Below are positions 10,701 through 22,819 of a stretch of 64,000 nucleotides of DNA, piece by piece. The notes beneath the pieces were generated by a model. The model had not been told where the DNA came from, did not search any database, and was given only the letters and a program-made list of their open reading frames with translations. Both the position numbers and the translations under genes were made by a program. Origin of the DNA: Ridgeia piscesae (lineage: Eukaryota > Annelida > Polychaeta > Sabellida > Siboglinidae); contig JAODUO010001328.1 of NCBI GenBank assembly GCA_025642075.2, forward strand, positions 1 to 64,000. Reading direction: 5' to 3'. Position 1 is the stretch's first letter. Every line of letters starts with the position of its first letter.

Positions 10701-13700
10701 GACAGACTGGGCATCCTAAACAACAACACCACTCAACATGAGACACACGAGTACAATTTTCCATTTACATGGTGAATGTAGTCAGAAAGTAAAATTTTCC
10801 ATTTAGATGGTGGATGTAGTCAGAAAAGTACAATTTTCCACTTATATGGTGAAAGTAGTCAGAAAAGTAAAATGTTTCACTTAGATGGTGAATGTAGTCA
10901 GAAAAGTAAAATTTTCCACTTATATGGTGAAAGTAGTCAGAAAAGTAAAATGTTCCACTTAGATGGTGAGTGTAGTCAGAAAAGTAAAATTTTCCACTTA
11001 GATGGTGAAAGTGGAGAAGACAGTCTAACCCCAGCGACAGGAAACTCGGAACAACCAAGCATATGAACATCCCCCGCACACGTCGCTAGCACAGAGAGAT
11101 GACCTAGCGCCAGGAACCGGGGAAGACACTTACCGCAGTTGCCTGCTTCCGTGCCGTCTCAGCCCTCTTTCGTCTCTCCTCTTCCATGGCCATTGCCTCC
11201 CGCTGGGTCTCCTCCTACACCCCACATAGGTCAAAGGTCAGGCTACATATCTCCCTAACAGTGTCTCCACAAATAACCTTTCTTAAATTTGAAAATGTCA
11301 GTGTTATAGTGTATTAGTAACAAACTAAAATGATCCCAGAAGTGATACCATAGTTGTGAATTCCTAAGTACGAATATTTGAAAATGTTTTGTAAATGCAC
11401 AAATACAAGGAATTGTGCTACAACTAACGTGTTCTTGTGAAGTTTACATTTGGAATATGTCTTAAGAATTATAGAGATAGGATAATTAATACAAGGCGAG
11501 ATAAAGCAGATGATTTTGAGCAGTTGTGATAATAATTATTTACAAAACTTAATAAACACAGAAGAACACAAACTACCATCAGTAAAGGAACAATTGATTT
11601 GACACAAGAAGCGACTCATTCTAATCGAGGCATATAAATTAATGGAGCACACTACAGAGCAACTTTTAGCAGCACAAAATAATTGTATGTTCAATGGCGA
11701 CATTTCAAATCTGTACTTCGCAGGTGCTAAAATTTATGAAATAAATTACGAATATCACTTTATATAAACAAATCATGTAATTACCCAGCCCTGTTTCTGA
11801 TTGGCTGTGTTCTTTGTACTGGCTCGCTCCTCGGCTTCTCTTTGGCTGCGAATCCTGCGCACGCGCTCCGATTCATTTTCCTCTCTTCGTTTCGTCTCCA
11901 TGGCCTACACAAACCATCAACAAGCATCAACCTACTTTACTCAACTGAGACGGCAACCTTCATAAATTGTTTTTGTTTGTTCCGGGCAAATGTACTATTT
12001 AGATTGTCTTTGTAAGCCATGGCTGTTTGTCATGCAAAACTGTCTCTGGTAGATCCACTACACGAATTACGGAAATTAGCTGAATTGCAAGTTAGGCAGT
12101 CATGACTGTGTTAGCTGTGAGAACAGCGCAAATGTCCTCCCCATTTGAAGATGGATAAAACATTTTTTGAATCCATGTATGACCTGTTCGCTCAATTACT
12201 AGGGTCCAACAAGCACCTGAACAGGTTTGCGTATTCAAATATTTGCTTCTACACCCCAAACATTGCATGTAACACGAGCAGCATGTGTCTGAAATCACCC
12301 AAAATTATTATCACATGACCAGAGGGAGGTCAACCACATTCCTAGTGGGTGATTTCATTGGCTGAGTTTTTCCAAAGGGACCAGTCAGTGATACAGCTGC
12401 CTTACATTGACGTCATCAGGGGCAGCCACCCTTTACGTGCGAGGATGTTTTATATCAAATACAAATTGTTTGCCTGCTCAAATTTCAAATACCAGTATAT
12501 CAACATGGTTTATTTATGAATGTCAATCATGCATAGACATTTGATCTAACACCTGAAAGCTCTGTTAAAACTTCATAAATTGATTATAGTCTATACATAA
12601 ATCTAAATTACATAATGTATATAGTATAAAAAAATAGTCATAACAAGGTAACTACTATTGCACCTAAATGCTTGGAAATCAAGGTCAGAAGAGAATTAAG
12701 ACAATGGGGCAGGTCAACCTAATCTAAAAATCGATAAGCAGTCTTTTTTCTACAAAAGATATTTATAGTTTCAGATGATTTCTACACAACAGTGAATGAA
12801 TCCCAAGTCTTTATAGAGAAAATATGCCTATAATAAATTTCACTGGGACATCATAGATGGCGTTAGGAGGGCATACACTCCTAGACCTTCGTAATTCGCC
12901 TCAACGATGCTTGCGTTAAAGTGACCTGCCCACTAGACCACGCCTAATTTGTGAACACTGGCTAACACCCCCTCCCCAGATGTTCCAAAGTCACCCTGAT
13001 GCCAACCCAATGTGAATTTGGTAGGGCCACCATAGTGTCTGGCAAGCATCAAACTGGGAGCCTGTGTCTGCCTCAGACCTAGTCTCGCTTAACCGACTGC
13101 GGAACTACGCCAAGACGACAGTCTGGTGTCTGCCGGCTTTTGAATATTTATCCGAGTGATCTATACAATGCTGCTACCTCACGGACACTGGTTAATCCTG
13201 CCGTAATTTCTAGTTTGATAAACAACTGCACATTTTTATATCAATTTATTTTGTGTTAATATAAGTTTAATTTTTAATAGTTTTTATAATACAGCATCAT
13301 TTCATAAAAGGTGTCCTTATTAAATTTGTATGTTATCCATCCATGTGGGGCTAAACAATGCTGCCACCTCACTGGTTAATCCTGCCATAATTCTTATTTT
13401 ATAAACAACTGTAAATTAATTTTTTTACTTATTTTTGTGTTTTTCATAGGATATCATTATCTTGTAAAAGTATATCGTTATTTATATTTTTAATTCATAG
13501 TTGGCCTGAGAGCCAATCAGCATCTCTACCCTTATCTGGGGTAAGGCCGCCCTGGTGGCTAACAAATGCAGAGCATTAGTTTCCCCAGGCAGAGTTGAGG
13601 GGCTTAAAAGTGCTGCCACCCCACGGAGCCTGGGTAACTGAGGCTACCTCAGACCACCCTCTCAGGACCTGTCTATAGACATCAGGGAAACCATCCCAGT

Positions 13701-16700
13701 TCCCACCTCCCTCTCCTTCCTCTCCCGGTCGGCCTCCTGTCGTTCCTTCTCCCTTCGCTGTTTGTCTGCCGCCACTCGCTGCGTCTCCTCCGCCTGCAAA
13801 CAGACGTCTCTCATTCTAGATATTTTTATCAATTTAATTTATTAACTTACTTTTATCATTTTCAATGATGTTTTTATTAATGTCATTTATTGTAATACTT
13901 TTCATGTTATATTTATTTTTTAATTATATGATGTATCTGTTGGAACACAGGCACCTCAAACACACATTAACCGTCTAGATCCAATGTAATCTATGAAACG
14001 CCAGCAGTATACACACAAAATCACAGAGATACGGATTAACAGTCTGCTGCATTTAACTGTTTTTATGTACTTTGTTTTCTAACATGTTGTGCAGATCCTG
14101 TACAAAAAGTGGTAAATAAACTAATCGACTTCTAAGTGAAACATTCTGCTGTGTCTGGGTGAGTTTCTACAGATGTGCAACACACATTGTTATTTGCAAC
14201 GACTTGTTTAAACTCTCTTCCAAACTGTGAATATTCTGTTCATAGGCATCAATGACACAACTCGATGATTTAAGACCTCGTGAGTGACGTGACTCAATGC
14301 CTCATTACAACACATGTCCTCACTGGAATGACTTCATTCAATACCTCATTACAACACATGTCCTCACTGGAATGACTTCACTCAATACCTCATTACAACA
14401 CATGTCCTCACTGGAATGACTTCACTCAATACCTCATTACAACACATGTCCTCACTGGAATGACTTCACTCAATACCTCATTACAACACATGTCCTCACT
14501 GGAATGACTTCACTCAATACCTCATTACAACACATGTCCTCACTGGAATGACTTCACTCAATACCTCATTACAACACATGTCCTCACTGGAATGACTTCA
14601 CTCAATACCTCATTACAACACATGTCCTCACTGGAATGACTTCACTCAATACCTCATTACAACACATGTCCTCACTGGAATGACTTCACTCAATACCTCA
14701 TTACAACACATGTCCTCACTGGAATGACTTCACTCAATACCTCATTACAACACATGTCCTCACTGGAATGACTTCACTCAATACCTCATTACAACACATG
14801 TCCTCACTGGAATGACTTCACTCAATACCTCATTACAACACATGTCCTCACTGGAATGACTTCACTCAATACCTCATTACAACACATGTCCTCACTGGAA
14901 TGACTTCACTCAATACCTCATTACAACACATGTCCTCACTGGAATGACTTCACTCAATACCTCATTACAACACATGTCCTCACTGGAATGACTTCACTCA
15001 ATACCTCATTACAACACATGTCCTCACTGGAATGACTTCATTCAATACCTCATTACAACACATGTCCTCACTGGAATGACTTCACTCAATACCTCATTAT
15101 AACACATGTCCTCACTGGAATGACTTCACTCAATACCTCATTACAACACATGTCCTCACTGGAATGACTTCACTCAATACCTCATTACAACACGTCCTCA
15201 CTGGAATGACTTCACTCAATACCTCATTACAACACATGTCCTCACTGGAATGACTTCACTCAATACCTCATTACAACACATGTCCTCACTGGAATGACTT
15301 CACTCAATACCTCATTACAACACATGTCCTCACTGGAATGACTTCACTCAATACCTCATTACAACACATGTCCTCACTGGAATGACTTCACTCAATACCT
15401 CATTACAACACATGTCCTCACTGGAATGACTTCACTCAATACCTCATTACAACACATGTCCTCACTGGAATGACTTCACTCAATACCTCATTACAACACA
15501 TGTCCTCACTGTAATGACTTCACTCAATACCTCATTACAACACATGTCCTCATTGGAATGACTTCACTCAATACCTCATTACAACACATGTCCTCATTGG
15601 AATGACTTCACTCAATACCTCATTACAACACATGTCCTCACTGGAATGACTTCACTCAATACCTCATTACAACACATGTCCTCACTGGAATGACTTCACT
15701 CAATACCTCATTACAACACGTCCTCACTGTAATGACTTCACTCAATACCTCATTACAACACGTCCTCACTGGAATGACTTCACTCAATACCTCATTACAA
15801 CACGTCCTCATTGGAATGACTTGACACTGATAAGACTCACAGCCTTACCCAAGTGACTGTAGACCCACTAATCACTCACCTTAGTTTTACTCCAGAAGTC
15901 ATCGCGTCTCTTACCAATGTTCTGTACGACTGTACGCTCGTAGACGGAGCCCTGAGACATACGCAGAATACAGCAAAACTAACAGGCAGGAAATGTCAGC
16001 AAAATATTCTTATAATAATAATGTCTTATAAAGCACTGTATTCAATCCTTTGTTCTGTTCACAGCGCTGAAGGAAAAGTTTGTAACTGTCACTTACATAT
16101 TAAAAGCTATTTTAAAAAGATGTGACTTAAGCACCAAAGTAGTGCCACACTGGCCGACTGACTGCAGCAAACTGTTCCACATTAGAGGGGCCATTTTGAC
16201 GAAAGCCTGATCTCTGAACAACTTGAAGCGTGTGGGTGGCACTTTTAGGAGATGAACTGAATTTGAATGGAGGGAGTGAGTGCAAGAATATTCAACAGGA
16301 AGCTTGGATATGTACTGCAGTGCAAGTGTACGGAGTCCCTGGAATGTAATAAATTCTTGTTGTGCTTCTCAAAAGACACACAGGCCAGTAACCAAACTAA
16401 CCATAACAGCTACAGTCTAGGTTCCATTGAATTAGTCTAAGCTACAGCCTAGGTTCCATTGAATTAGTCTAAGCTACAACCTAGGTTCCATTGAATTAGT
16501 CTAAGCTACAGCCTAGGTTCCATTGAATTAGTCTAAGCTACAGCCTAGGTTCCATTGAATTAGTCTAAGCTACAGCCTAGGTTCCATTGAATTAGTCTAA
16601 GCTACAGCCTAGGTTCCACTGAATTAGTCTAAGTTACAGCCTAGGTTCCACTGAATTAGTCTAAGCTACAGCCTAGGTTCCATTGAATTAGTCTAAGCTA

Positions 16701-17380
16701 CAGCCTAGGTTCCATTGAATTAGTCTAAGCTACAGCCTAGGTTCCATTGAATTAGTCTAAGCTATAGCCTAGGTTCCATTGAATTAGTCTAAGCTATAGC
16801 CTAGGTTCCATTTAATTAGTCTAAGCTATAGCCTAGGTTCCATTGAATTAGTCTAAGCTATAGCCTAGGTTCCATTGAATTAGTCTAAGCTACAGCCTAG
16901 GTTCCATTGAATTAGTCTAAGCTATAGCCTAGGTTCCATTGAATTAGTCTAAGCTATAGCCTAGGTTCCATTGAATTAGTCTAAGCTATAGCCTAGGTTC
17001 CATTGAATTAGTCTGAGAAATCAACACAACAGCAGCAGATTCCTGTTACACTACTGGATAAGTAAGACGTCCTGGCTGACACACACCACAGGCTTGATGG
17101 GCGGCTGTGGCTTTGGCTTCTCTTTGTGAATGCTGTAGTTGGAGCCGGACGCCTTCGACACTTGGTCCTTGATTGCATCCTCATCAACGTCATCTTCCGA
17201 CCTCGCGTTGATAGTCACATGGGCGCCCTGAGGTGTGATTACAGTGACGTTGTGATAATAAACGTACACTCATGATTCCTAATTGTCTGAATATACACAG
17301 AACAAAAATAAGATTAATGACTCGACGTAGGCAAACACACACACACACACACACACGCACGCATGCACACACACACACCA

Positions 17381-17418
<38 letters not shown>

Positions 17419-17423
17419 CCTCA

Positions 17424-17460
<37 letters not shown>

Positions 17461-20400
17461 ATATAATTTAGATTTTCACTGTGTCATACAGTTGCTGTTT
17501 TTAAACTATCTCACAAATAGTACAATATATGCTGGTGCACCTAATGAAGATTTATGCTGCACCGTTAAAGGTAGATGGACAAAGAAATATAACTCCATGT
17601 TATTTTTTCGTGTAACATTATAAGTACTGAAATACTGCAGAAACGATTCCTTTTGAAAATTACCAAAGAATGTAAATAAACAAAACTAATGGGAAAATGT
17701 GGTATTTCCTGTGTAAAAGCAGTAGTGTAGACAACTGTGGTCTCACTCACCCTCAGTAGAAAGGCGACGTCTGAGGCGTGGTGGGCGTACTTGCCCTTCT
17801 TCAACTCCGGTACCCCTTCACCTTGCTACAATGTCAGAGTCACGTCATTTACACATCCTGTAGGCCAATGCAGATGTACAAAGAAGGTGGACATGTGTCA
17901 GTGACACACTGATAAGGTGGATGACTTGAATACCAAAAGAAAGAGGAAACTGGATGCTTTGAGGAAAGAAAGCAGTGGTTCGTCTGAGAACATGGTAAAC
18001 CACTGACCACTGCTGAAAATGAACAAGACCCATAGCTTTATTCGGAGACCTGTCCATCCATCACATGAGCAAACAGGTCTTCCAAAAGCATAGATATTGT
18101 GAGTTATGCTTTGAAAATGGGTGTCGCATGTGAGTTTGTAAAAAATGCTATCCAGCTTCGATCATCCAGTTTTTATTTAGTTTTTGTCCCCAAAGTCAAT
18201 ACCAATATTTGGACTAGGGCTTGTTCTGTAGTTGTACCTACTGTTTGGAATATGTTTCCTTAATTCCTTTTAGTGTTATATCAGTTGGAAATAGTGTTAT
18301 AAATTCGGCTGTCATTTAAAAACACAACTTTACAGTTCACAACCTGCCTCTCCACGATTGCTCCCTGGCATATCAACTACTCTGTTGACAACTGGAATTG
18401 TTTATTGTCTGCAAGACTGAATAAACCTTTGATATTGATGCATCTCTGGGCTTGGTTTCCAAAGATTTAGATGGAATAGAAGCCATCTTATTACTACTAT
18501 TGTAGTGCATCACTGTGAAATGTTACTGTTAGGGATAACACCATATAAGGTAGTAATTGTGACAAGGTGAATCATGGTCACAGACTTACCCAGTTAATGA
18601 GGACAAACTTCGGCAATGATGTATTGGGATCAATCACCCGGCAGTAAGCGTACATGATCTTGCCACTGTTTAATTCATCCACCAACTCCTCGAGACCACC
18701 ATCTGCCCCAATCACAGACAAATATATCATAGTATATAGTCTCAGTTATACAGGGAATATAACATCATAACAATTATAATGTTCTTCCCTTATTGTACTC
18801 CTTACGTTATATTTCTCACAATATATAATGCGGTAATCTGAACAGCCAGTGAATATCATCATACACTTTGTCATACAGTCATGTCTTGTTTATCCGATCT
18901 TCAATAATCTGGTTGTTTTGTGATCCGCATGTTTCATGAGGAATCATCTTTGTCGATTGAGCGCAGTGGCTCAGGGGTAGAGCTTTGGACTCTTGACTAA
19001 GAGAACCTGGGTTTGAATCCTGTGCTGCGGTGTTAAAACCTTGGGCAAGTTGTTTTCATTCTACATTGCTCCAGTTCACCCAACTGTATAAACGAGTACC
19101 TGGCTATAGACAGTGGTGGATATGTGTATGAGCAGCCTTCGTGCATTAATTGTAGCATATGGCTGGATGCTTCCCAGAGAAGTTGAGATGGTGAACAGGT
19201 CTGTCAGGGAAGTAAAGTGTAAAACGCTTTAAGCAGGCCTGAGGATTGGATACTGCGCTATATAAGAACTTACCTTTACCTTTTACGATTTGTTTATCTG
19301 ACCAAGTCTTAAGAACCACGGTATGTGGATAACCGAGGCCAGATTGTATATGTATTTGAATTTTCATCATCTGTATTTACACTCCATGTCTAAAGGTGAG
19401 ATAACTTTTACATGTTCTTAGTAGACTGTTAACCCAGATGTGCACATTTTGATAAACAAACAAATATCATGAACTGTAAATGTGCATACATAAATTACTG
19501 TTATCACATAAACTAGTGTTATCACATAAACTAGTTTTATCACATTACTAAACGAAATGACAAACCTCCCTTCGCCACCACTTTCAGCACATTCGTCTGT
19601 CCCTCATAACCAAACAGCGCCCTACAAAGATGAAGATAACATAATTAAAGTTCATAAAATAGATTATCTTCTACAAATGAGATGCAGAGCTTCATTTTTG
19701 ACAAAAATAGGCGAGCGATAAAATGCTCGCCAAATTTACAAAACAATTTAGGTGCACAATTTATTACTTATCTTTTCATCTGTTGAGTGGCGCAGTTGTT
19801 CCATTCCAAGCCTGTGACAGTATCCATTGTATACAGTTTTAAACAAATTTGAATGAAACTTCAAATGTTAGCATATCTTGAAAACTTGAAACAAAAAGTT
19901 ACATGCTGAAAATATATCAGATAATTTAACATGAGTAAAGACAATGTTACTATAAACAATAAAATGATGCTCTATAATGACACTAAGGATATATGATTCA
20001 TGATTGGCACCACTTAAGGTAACAAAATCCATTGAATTATTGCCAAGTCATGGCTCTGAGATAGGCCTGGTGAAGAGAGTAATCGTAGCCATCAGGATGA
20101 GCGATAAAGTCAATGCCAGTCAATATCCCCTTTGTTCTTTAGGCAGGCTCCAACCTGGCACCAGGCTATTCTGGTTTCCTGGCTGACATTGAAGTTGAGG
20201 TGTCACTCTTCCTCACAAGATCCTAGCAGTGTCTCTTCTGAGGGCAACATAGGCATTTCAGGGGTCGGCAATAAGGGGGGCCAGTGGATTTTAACAGTTA
20301 CTGGCCCGAACTTTTTTGCAGGAATACACATTTATTCTGATAAAAATAGATACATTGTACAATAAAACATATTAGTTTATATTTAGAACATTTAAATAGA

Positions 20401-22569
20401 CACGGCAGCCGAAATGACGTTTTTAGCAAATAATAAAAAACATGTTTTTGCAGTTTTCAAATTTCTTTGTATATATTCTATCAATAAAGTTCACTTTTAT
20501 ATTAATTACATATCTCTAAATGATTTTTTTGCCACAAAAATGAGCCCCTATCGATTGTGAAATCAGTTTTTAATTTTAAAGATGCAGGTTGTGTTCGAAA
20601 ATACACTATGTTTAGACCTTAGTAATGCCACCATACTTTCACTGTTCGCCATGTTGTATGGTACGAATAGAACCTCCAAACTGTCCTCTAACTGCTTGAA
20701 TAGATGGCATCCCCGCCCATTGACATGTATATACAGGAAATCCAATTAAATGTTTGCTTTATTTGACCAACTATCTCCTTATTTGGCGTTTGGCGTTTTG
20801 ACACATCAGCTTCGGGGAGTTCCACTATGCGCATGACGTGCGGTAACCTGGATAATTCCACGGTGCTTTAAAGGCCTAGCTAGAGTAATGACGACGCTGT
20901 TGTGGATCCTGTCGCTGCCAAACGTTATAAATTTGCCGCAAGGTGTGAATTAATTTTAATCAGAGAAAGAAATGGAAGGCGACGATGCTGTGCATAGAAG
21001 TATTCGCTGCAGGCGACAGCTTAGCACCGACAGCCTGAGGTCGAACATTGACGTTGGTGGCGTTTGCAGCATGGCCAAGCCCTGTAACAACTTGATGTTT
21101 TACTTATTGGAAATTTAGAATGGATATATTTTGGAATAAACAAGTTAGAAAATTCAGCTACAACACGACTATGTTTTATGTTAATTATTACTTAGCCTAT
21201 AGTTACGGTCTATGACTTTTTAAATATCATTATTTCATTACTAACACTATTATTTATAAACAAGTTAACAAGAAATCCAAAAGGGGTTGTCGTGACAGGC
21301 TCAACATATTTTGTCTATTCGTCTTACACATAAGGATAGCAACAATAATAAATAAGAATGCGAAATTCAAAGACAAATTTTTATTTAGGTACCACTCGGC
21401 TATTTCTACAAAATCCAAAGCGTTATCTTAACTAATTCACTAGGTGTCCGTCTCGTGTCTCCACCTCGCCAGTAGCGACGCCATGCGAAGTTATGAAGAA
21501 CTTGCAATTCGTAAACAAGATGGTGACTAGTTTCGACTGATAACGCGAGTCCATGAGTTCAGCTGTCACAGATTATGTTTAATTGTTGGGTAGGGAGTGA
21601 CGACTGATGGAAAATCTTTAACTTAACTTGTACTTAGCTGCACAATATTAGCTTAACAAGTTTACTCTACTCATGACAGAACAATGTAAGCATCACAATG
21701 AGTGAAATAGTTTAATGAATGGTTACCCACACACACACACACACACACACGTGTGTGTGTGTGTGTACTCGCAGTTAATCCACATTTTATTCACCTGAGT
21801 CACCAGCTAAGTGTGATGTCACAGTTAGTTAAATTTCTATACAAATGGTTGACAGCATCAGAAATGAGACAGGATTTTACCAGGTTTCCCACGCTGATAG
21901 TTTGATGGGCCTTTACCTCAAAAAGGAAACATCTTATTGAACTTATTCCAGCCATTGGTTGATGCAGATCTAATATTTTTTTATAAATTGGCCTAAACTG
22001 GTACCACGCCATTAGCAATTTAGACTATATAACTAGTAAAAGACGGTAGAAACATCCAACAATCTGTGGCTGGCTTGAAAGCATATAATGACTCGGCCTC
22101 ACTTCACAGATACTGAGTCTGATACAGTCATGACTGACATGAGAGATGACTTACCAGTCGCCATCATCATCAAGTAGTTGAACAAAACTCAAAATCAGAA
22201 AAATCAAAAAAATGTATCTACATTTTCATGTGACGACAAATCCATATATTGTCATAAAATATGCAAACCAGACACTTTCATACAACTACGTAATTCCTTA
22301 TGACTTGCCAGTCGTCATGACTCTTGGCCCCTGGGCCTTTGGCTTTGGCCTCCCGGCCTCGCTGCCTTCTTTGCGGAAGTGATACCATTCACATCAAATC
22401 CGACCCATGTTATTTTAGCAACACAGCAAAACCTAGGAAACAATACATACTATGACAATTCAGTAAAGACTTAAAATACCTACCAATCTGTAGCATTACT
22501 TGGGTTTGAAACCTCTTTATGCACCCTTAACAGTTCTTCCCGGTTGGTGTTCAAGTCTACCTTAGCCAT
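4565..22569 (-). CDS. DBNL: drebrin-like protein (Abp1/HIP-55 family), complete, 13 exons
   Basis: An actin-binding adaptor of the cell cortex that links F-actin to endocytic and signalling partners (family knowledge). Coding exons in transcript order: 22569-22484, 19621-19566, 18702-18590, 17825-17751, 17227-17087, 15951-15880, 13793-13707, 11904-11785, 11214-11134, 10715-10597, 6437-6076, 5642-5295, 4704-4565. They total exactly 1800 nt (599 aa plus stop), and every junction keeps phase with GT-AG sites. Domain order: ADF-H about 1-135 ([29 protein letters not shown]); GSVYERT and FWSKTK; a charged helix about 182-277; a PATAA-repeat proline/alanine region; an acidic [13 protein letters not shown] stretch; IYDDT tyrosine repeats; and a C-terminal SH3 about 543-599 ([23 protein letters not shown]). 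Human DBNL has about 430 aa; this one is longer because of the repeats and the helix. Confidence 0.93.
4940..5170 (+). mobile_element. candidate tRNA-derived SINE
   Basis: ggtggtcgcgcgatagagcg resembles an A box and gtttcgaaac a weak B box. A central segment (aaaagccggtggtcccttct, aaaagatcccacaca) resembles SINE core domains seen in invertebrates. No second copy in the window. It lies in DBNL intron 12. Confidence 0.45.
5295..5642 (-). CDS. DBNL: DBNL exon 12 (tyrosine repeats, start of SH3)
   Basis: Carries NIYDDT, DIYDDT three times and QLYQDT, then an alanine/proline linker and [12 protein letters not shown], the first strand of the SH3 domain. Acceptor ttgcacag(ag), donor CTA|GTATGT. The repeated Y-D-D-T motifs sit where mammalian DBNL has its phosphotyrosine sites. 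Confidence 0.92.
5776..5890. repeat. about 20-bp degenerate tandem repeat in DBNL intron 11
   Basis: Five to six imperfect copies of a unit containing gcaattaggatcacctt, between exons 11 and 12, ending about 135 bp from the exon 12 acceptor. Confidence 0.75.
6076..6437 (-). CDS. DBNL: DBNL exon 11 (proline/alanine repeats, acidic stretch)
   Basis: Begins [20 protein letters not shown], continues through [16 protein letters not shown], six PATAA pentapeptides and an acidic end ([15 protein letters not shown]). Acceptor acattgcag, donor CCC|GTGAGT. The PATAA block is a coding 15-bp minisatellite at about 6180-6280. Confidence 0.9.
6180..6280 (-). repeat. DBNL: coding 15-bp minisatellite (PATAA repeats)
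   Basis: Seven near-identical 15-bp units (gcgggtgcagctgtg on the plus strand) inside DBNL exon 11, encoding PATAA repeats on the minus strand. The repeat is in frame, so changes in copy number would only change protein length. Confidence 0.95.
6453..10340. repeat. 13-bp satellite array in DBNL intron 10, nearly 300 units
   Basis: Head-to-tail ggctcacaagtca with an ggatcacaagtca variant and an 11-bp ggctcaagtca variant that becomes common to the right of 7800. Long open frames of up to about 1170 codons through it are an artefact of the stop-free unit. On the DBNL sense strand each unit contains CTGAC and GTGAGC. The array ends 15 bp upstream of the exon 11 acceptor. Confidence 0.97.
10597..10715 (-). 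CDS. DBNL: DBNL exon 10
   Basis: Reads [20 protein letters not shown] and on to PSRPPP, ending AG|GTCAGT (phase 2). The split arginine codon is completed by the G that opens exon 11, 4.16 kb away. Confidence 0.88.
10751..11010. repeat. 39-bp tandem repeat, about 6.5 copies, DBNL intron 9
   Basis: Units contain aattttccacttagatggtg and agtcagaaaa. The array starts about 35 bp upstream (sense) of the exon 10 acceptor. Confidence 0.93.
11134..11214 (-). CDS. DBNL: DBNL exon 9 (charged helix)
   Basis: 27 codons, [20 protein letters not shown] to KQATA. Acceptor gtgtag, donor GCG|GTAAGT. Confidence 0.88.
11215..11784 (-). other. DBNL intron 8, nothing recognised
   Basis: AT-rich sequence with ordinary splice ends; no repeat or gene seen. 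Confidence 0.7.
11785..11904 (-). CDS. DBNL: DBNL exon 8 (charged helix)
   Basis: 40 codons, [20 protein letters not shown] to NQKQGW. Acceptor gtgtag, donor TGG|GTAATT. Phase 0 at both ends. Confidence 0.88.
12090..12365. repeat. interspersed repeat, copy A
   Basis: About 200-270 bp with recognisable similarity, same orientation, to 33688-33905. Shared blocks: gaacagcgcaaat/gaacagtgcaaat, acgagcagcatgtgt/acgagcagtgtgtat, and gggtgatttcattggctgag/aggtgatttcctttgctgac. Family unknown; lies in DBNL intron 7. Confidence 0.6.
13150..13640. repeat. diverged 190-bp duplication plus a third partial copy
   Basis: caatgctgctacctcacgga...ttaatcctgcc near 13166 recurs near 13357 (caatgctgccacctcactgg) with similar flanks, and in part at 13610 (gtgctgccaccccacggagc). 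DBNL intron 7. Confidence 0.6.
13707..13793 (-). CDS. DBNL: DBNL exon 7 (charged helix)
   Basis: 29 codons rich in E, R and K ([17 protein letters not shown]...). Acceptor tttgcag, donor GAG|GTGGGA. Fits the E/R-rich helical region after the ADF-H domain. Confidence 0.88.
14325..15825. repeat. 44-bp minisatellite, about 34 copies, DBNL intron 6
   Basis: Very uniform units containing cactcaatacctcattacaa and cacatgtcctcactgg. Copies near the right edge differ by small deletions (cacgtcc). The right edge lies about 55 bp downstream (sense) of the exon 6 donor. Confidence 0.96.
15880..15951 (-). CDS. DBNL: DBNL exon 6 (GSVYERT linker)
   Basis: 24 codons from [18 protein letters not shown] to FWSKTK, equivalent to the conserved GSVYxKT and FWAK stretch of DBNL. 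Acceptor tctcag, donor AAG|GTGAGT. Confidence 0.92.
16405..17015. repeat. 32-bp minisatellite, about 19 copies, DBNL intron 5
   Basis: Units contain gaattagtctaagctacagc and ctaggttccatt, with c/t variants grouped toward the right. The right edge lies about 70 bp downstream (sense) of the exon 5 donor. Confidence 0.96.
17087..17227 (-). CDS. DBNL: DBNL exon 5 (end of ADF-H)
   Basis: 47 codons, [17 protein letters not shown] to KPQPPIKPV. Acceptor cctcag, donor GTG|GTGTGT. A one-codon-shorter donor (CCT|GTGGTG) is also possible; the longer form fits KPV-GSVY better. Confidence 0.9.
17335..17462. repeat. (CA)n microsatellite with (TC) interruption
   Basis: Interrupted CA dinucleotides in DBNL intron 4, split by tcctcactctctctc. 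Confidence 0.95.
17751..17825 (-). CDS. DBNL: DBNL exon 4 (ADF-H)
   Basis: 25 codons, [19 protein letters not shown] to FLLR. Acceptor ttgtag, donor AGG|GTGAGT. Confidence 0.92.
17826..18589 (-). other. DBNL intron 3, nothing recognised
   Basis: No repeat, gene or element recognised between exons 3 and 4. Confidence 0.7.
18590..18702 (-). CDS. DBNL: DBNL exon 3 (ADF-H core)
   Basis: Reads [20 protein letters not shown] then RVIDPN and KFVLINW. Acceptor gggcag, donor TGG|GTAAGT. Strong match to the family core. Confidence 0.93.
18957..19283 (+). mobile_element. tRNA-derived SINE, full-length copy
   Basis: Pol III A box (agtggctcaggggtagagc) and B box (gggtttgaatcc) head a body of about 325 bp that ends ggattggatactgcgctata taagaact with a short tacctttacc tail. 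The copy at 30527-32034 shares head, body and tail, which defines the family. Lies in DBNL intron 2. Confidence 0.85.
19566..19621 (-). CDS. DBNL: DBNL exon 2
   Basis: A 56-nt exon behind tttgtag, reading [18 protein letters not shown], donor G|GTTTGT. Phase 2 in, phase 1 out. Confidence 0.88.
19622..22483 (-). other. DBNL intron 1
   Basis: 2.86 kb, AT-rich, with no exon or known element recognised apart from a CA/TG palindromic microsatellite at 21727-21766. Confidence 0.65.
21727..21766. repeat. (CA)n(TG)n self-complementary microsatellite
   Basis: A CA run joined directly to a TG run at acgt, so the two halves can pair as a hairpin. Confidence 0.95.
22484..22569 (-). CDS. DBNL: DBNL exon 1 (start codon; ADF-H N-terminus)
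   Basis: ATG at 22569-22567 opens [14 protein letters not shown] and runs to SNATDW, ending TG|GTAGGT. This matches the family N-terminus ending in TDWALF. No earlier in-frame ATG is needed. Confidence 0.88.
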
Positions 22570-22694
22570 CTTCGCACATCCGTGTGTGTTCTACGTCATC
22601 GATTTATGGGTGGGCAGACAACTCGGCCCACGGACAACTCGGCCCCATTCTGAGACAACTTGACCCCCTCCCCTAGACAACTCAATAATCCTCT

Positions 22695-22728
22695 ATGATA
22701 CTAATACATATTTGTATTAGTATCATAT
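22695..22728. repeat. 15-bp inverted repeat (hairpin)
   Basis: tatgatactaataca and its exact reverse complement separated by 4 nt, about 130 bp upstream of the DBNL start codon. Confidence 0.85.
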
Positions 22729-22819
22729 AGGATTATTCTCGGCCATATAGTCACAAGTAGTTTGTTCAAAATTCTGTTGTATAACAAAGTTCCAGTTCCA
22801 GTGAAGATTTCTTGGACTA

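Noticed and set aside
14325..15825. CRISPR-like appearance of regular repeats
   Set aside because: Units are directly adjacent with no unique spacers, and the DNA is eukaryotic. The other arrays are rejected for the same reason.
15853..16125. Plus-strand 90-codon frame
   Set aside because: It overlaps DBNL exon 6 on the other strand and has no family resemblance.
18957..19035. Functional tRNA gene
   Set aside because: Only the A and B boxes fit. The cloverleaf does not close, and the SINE body and tail follow.
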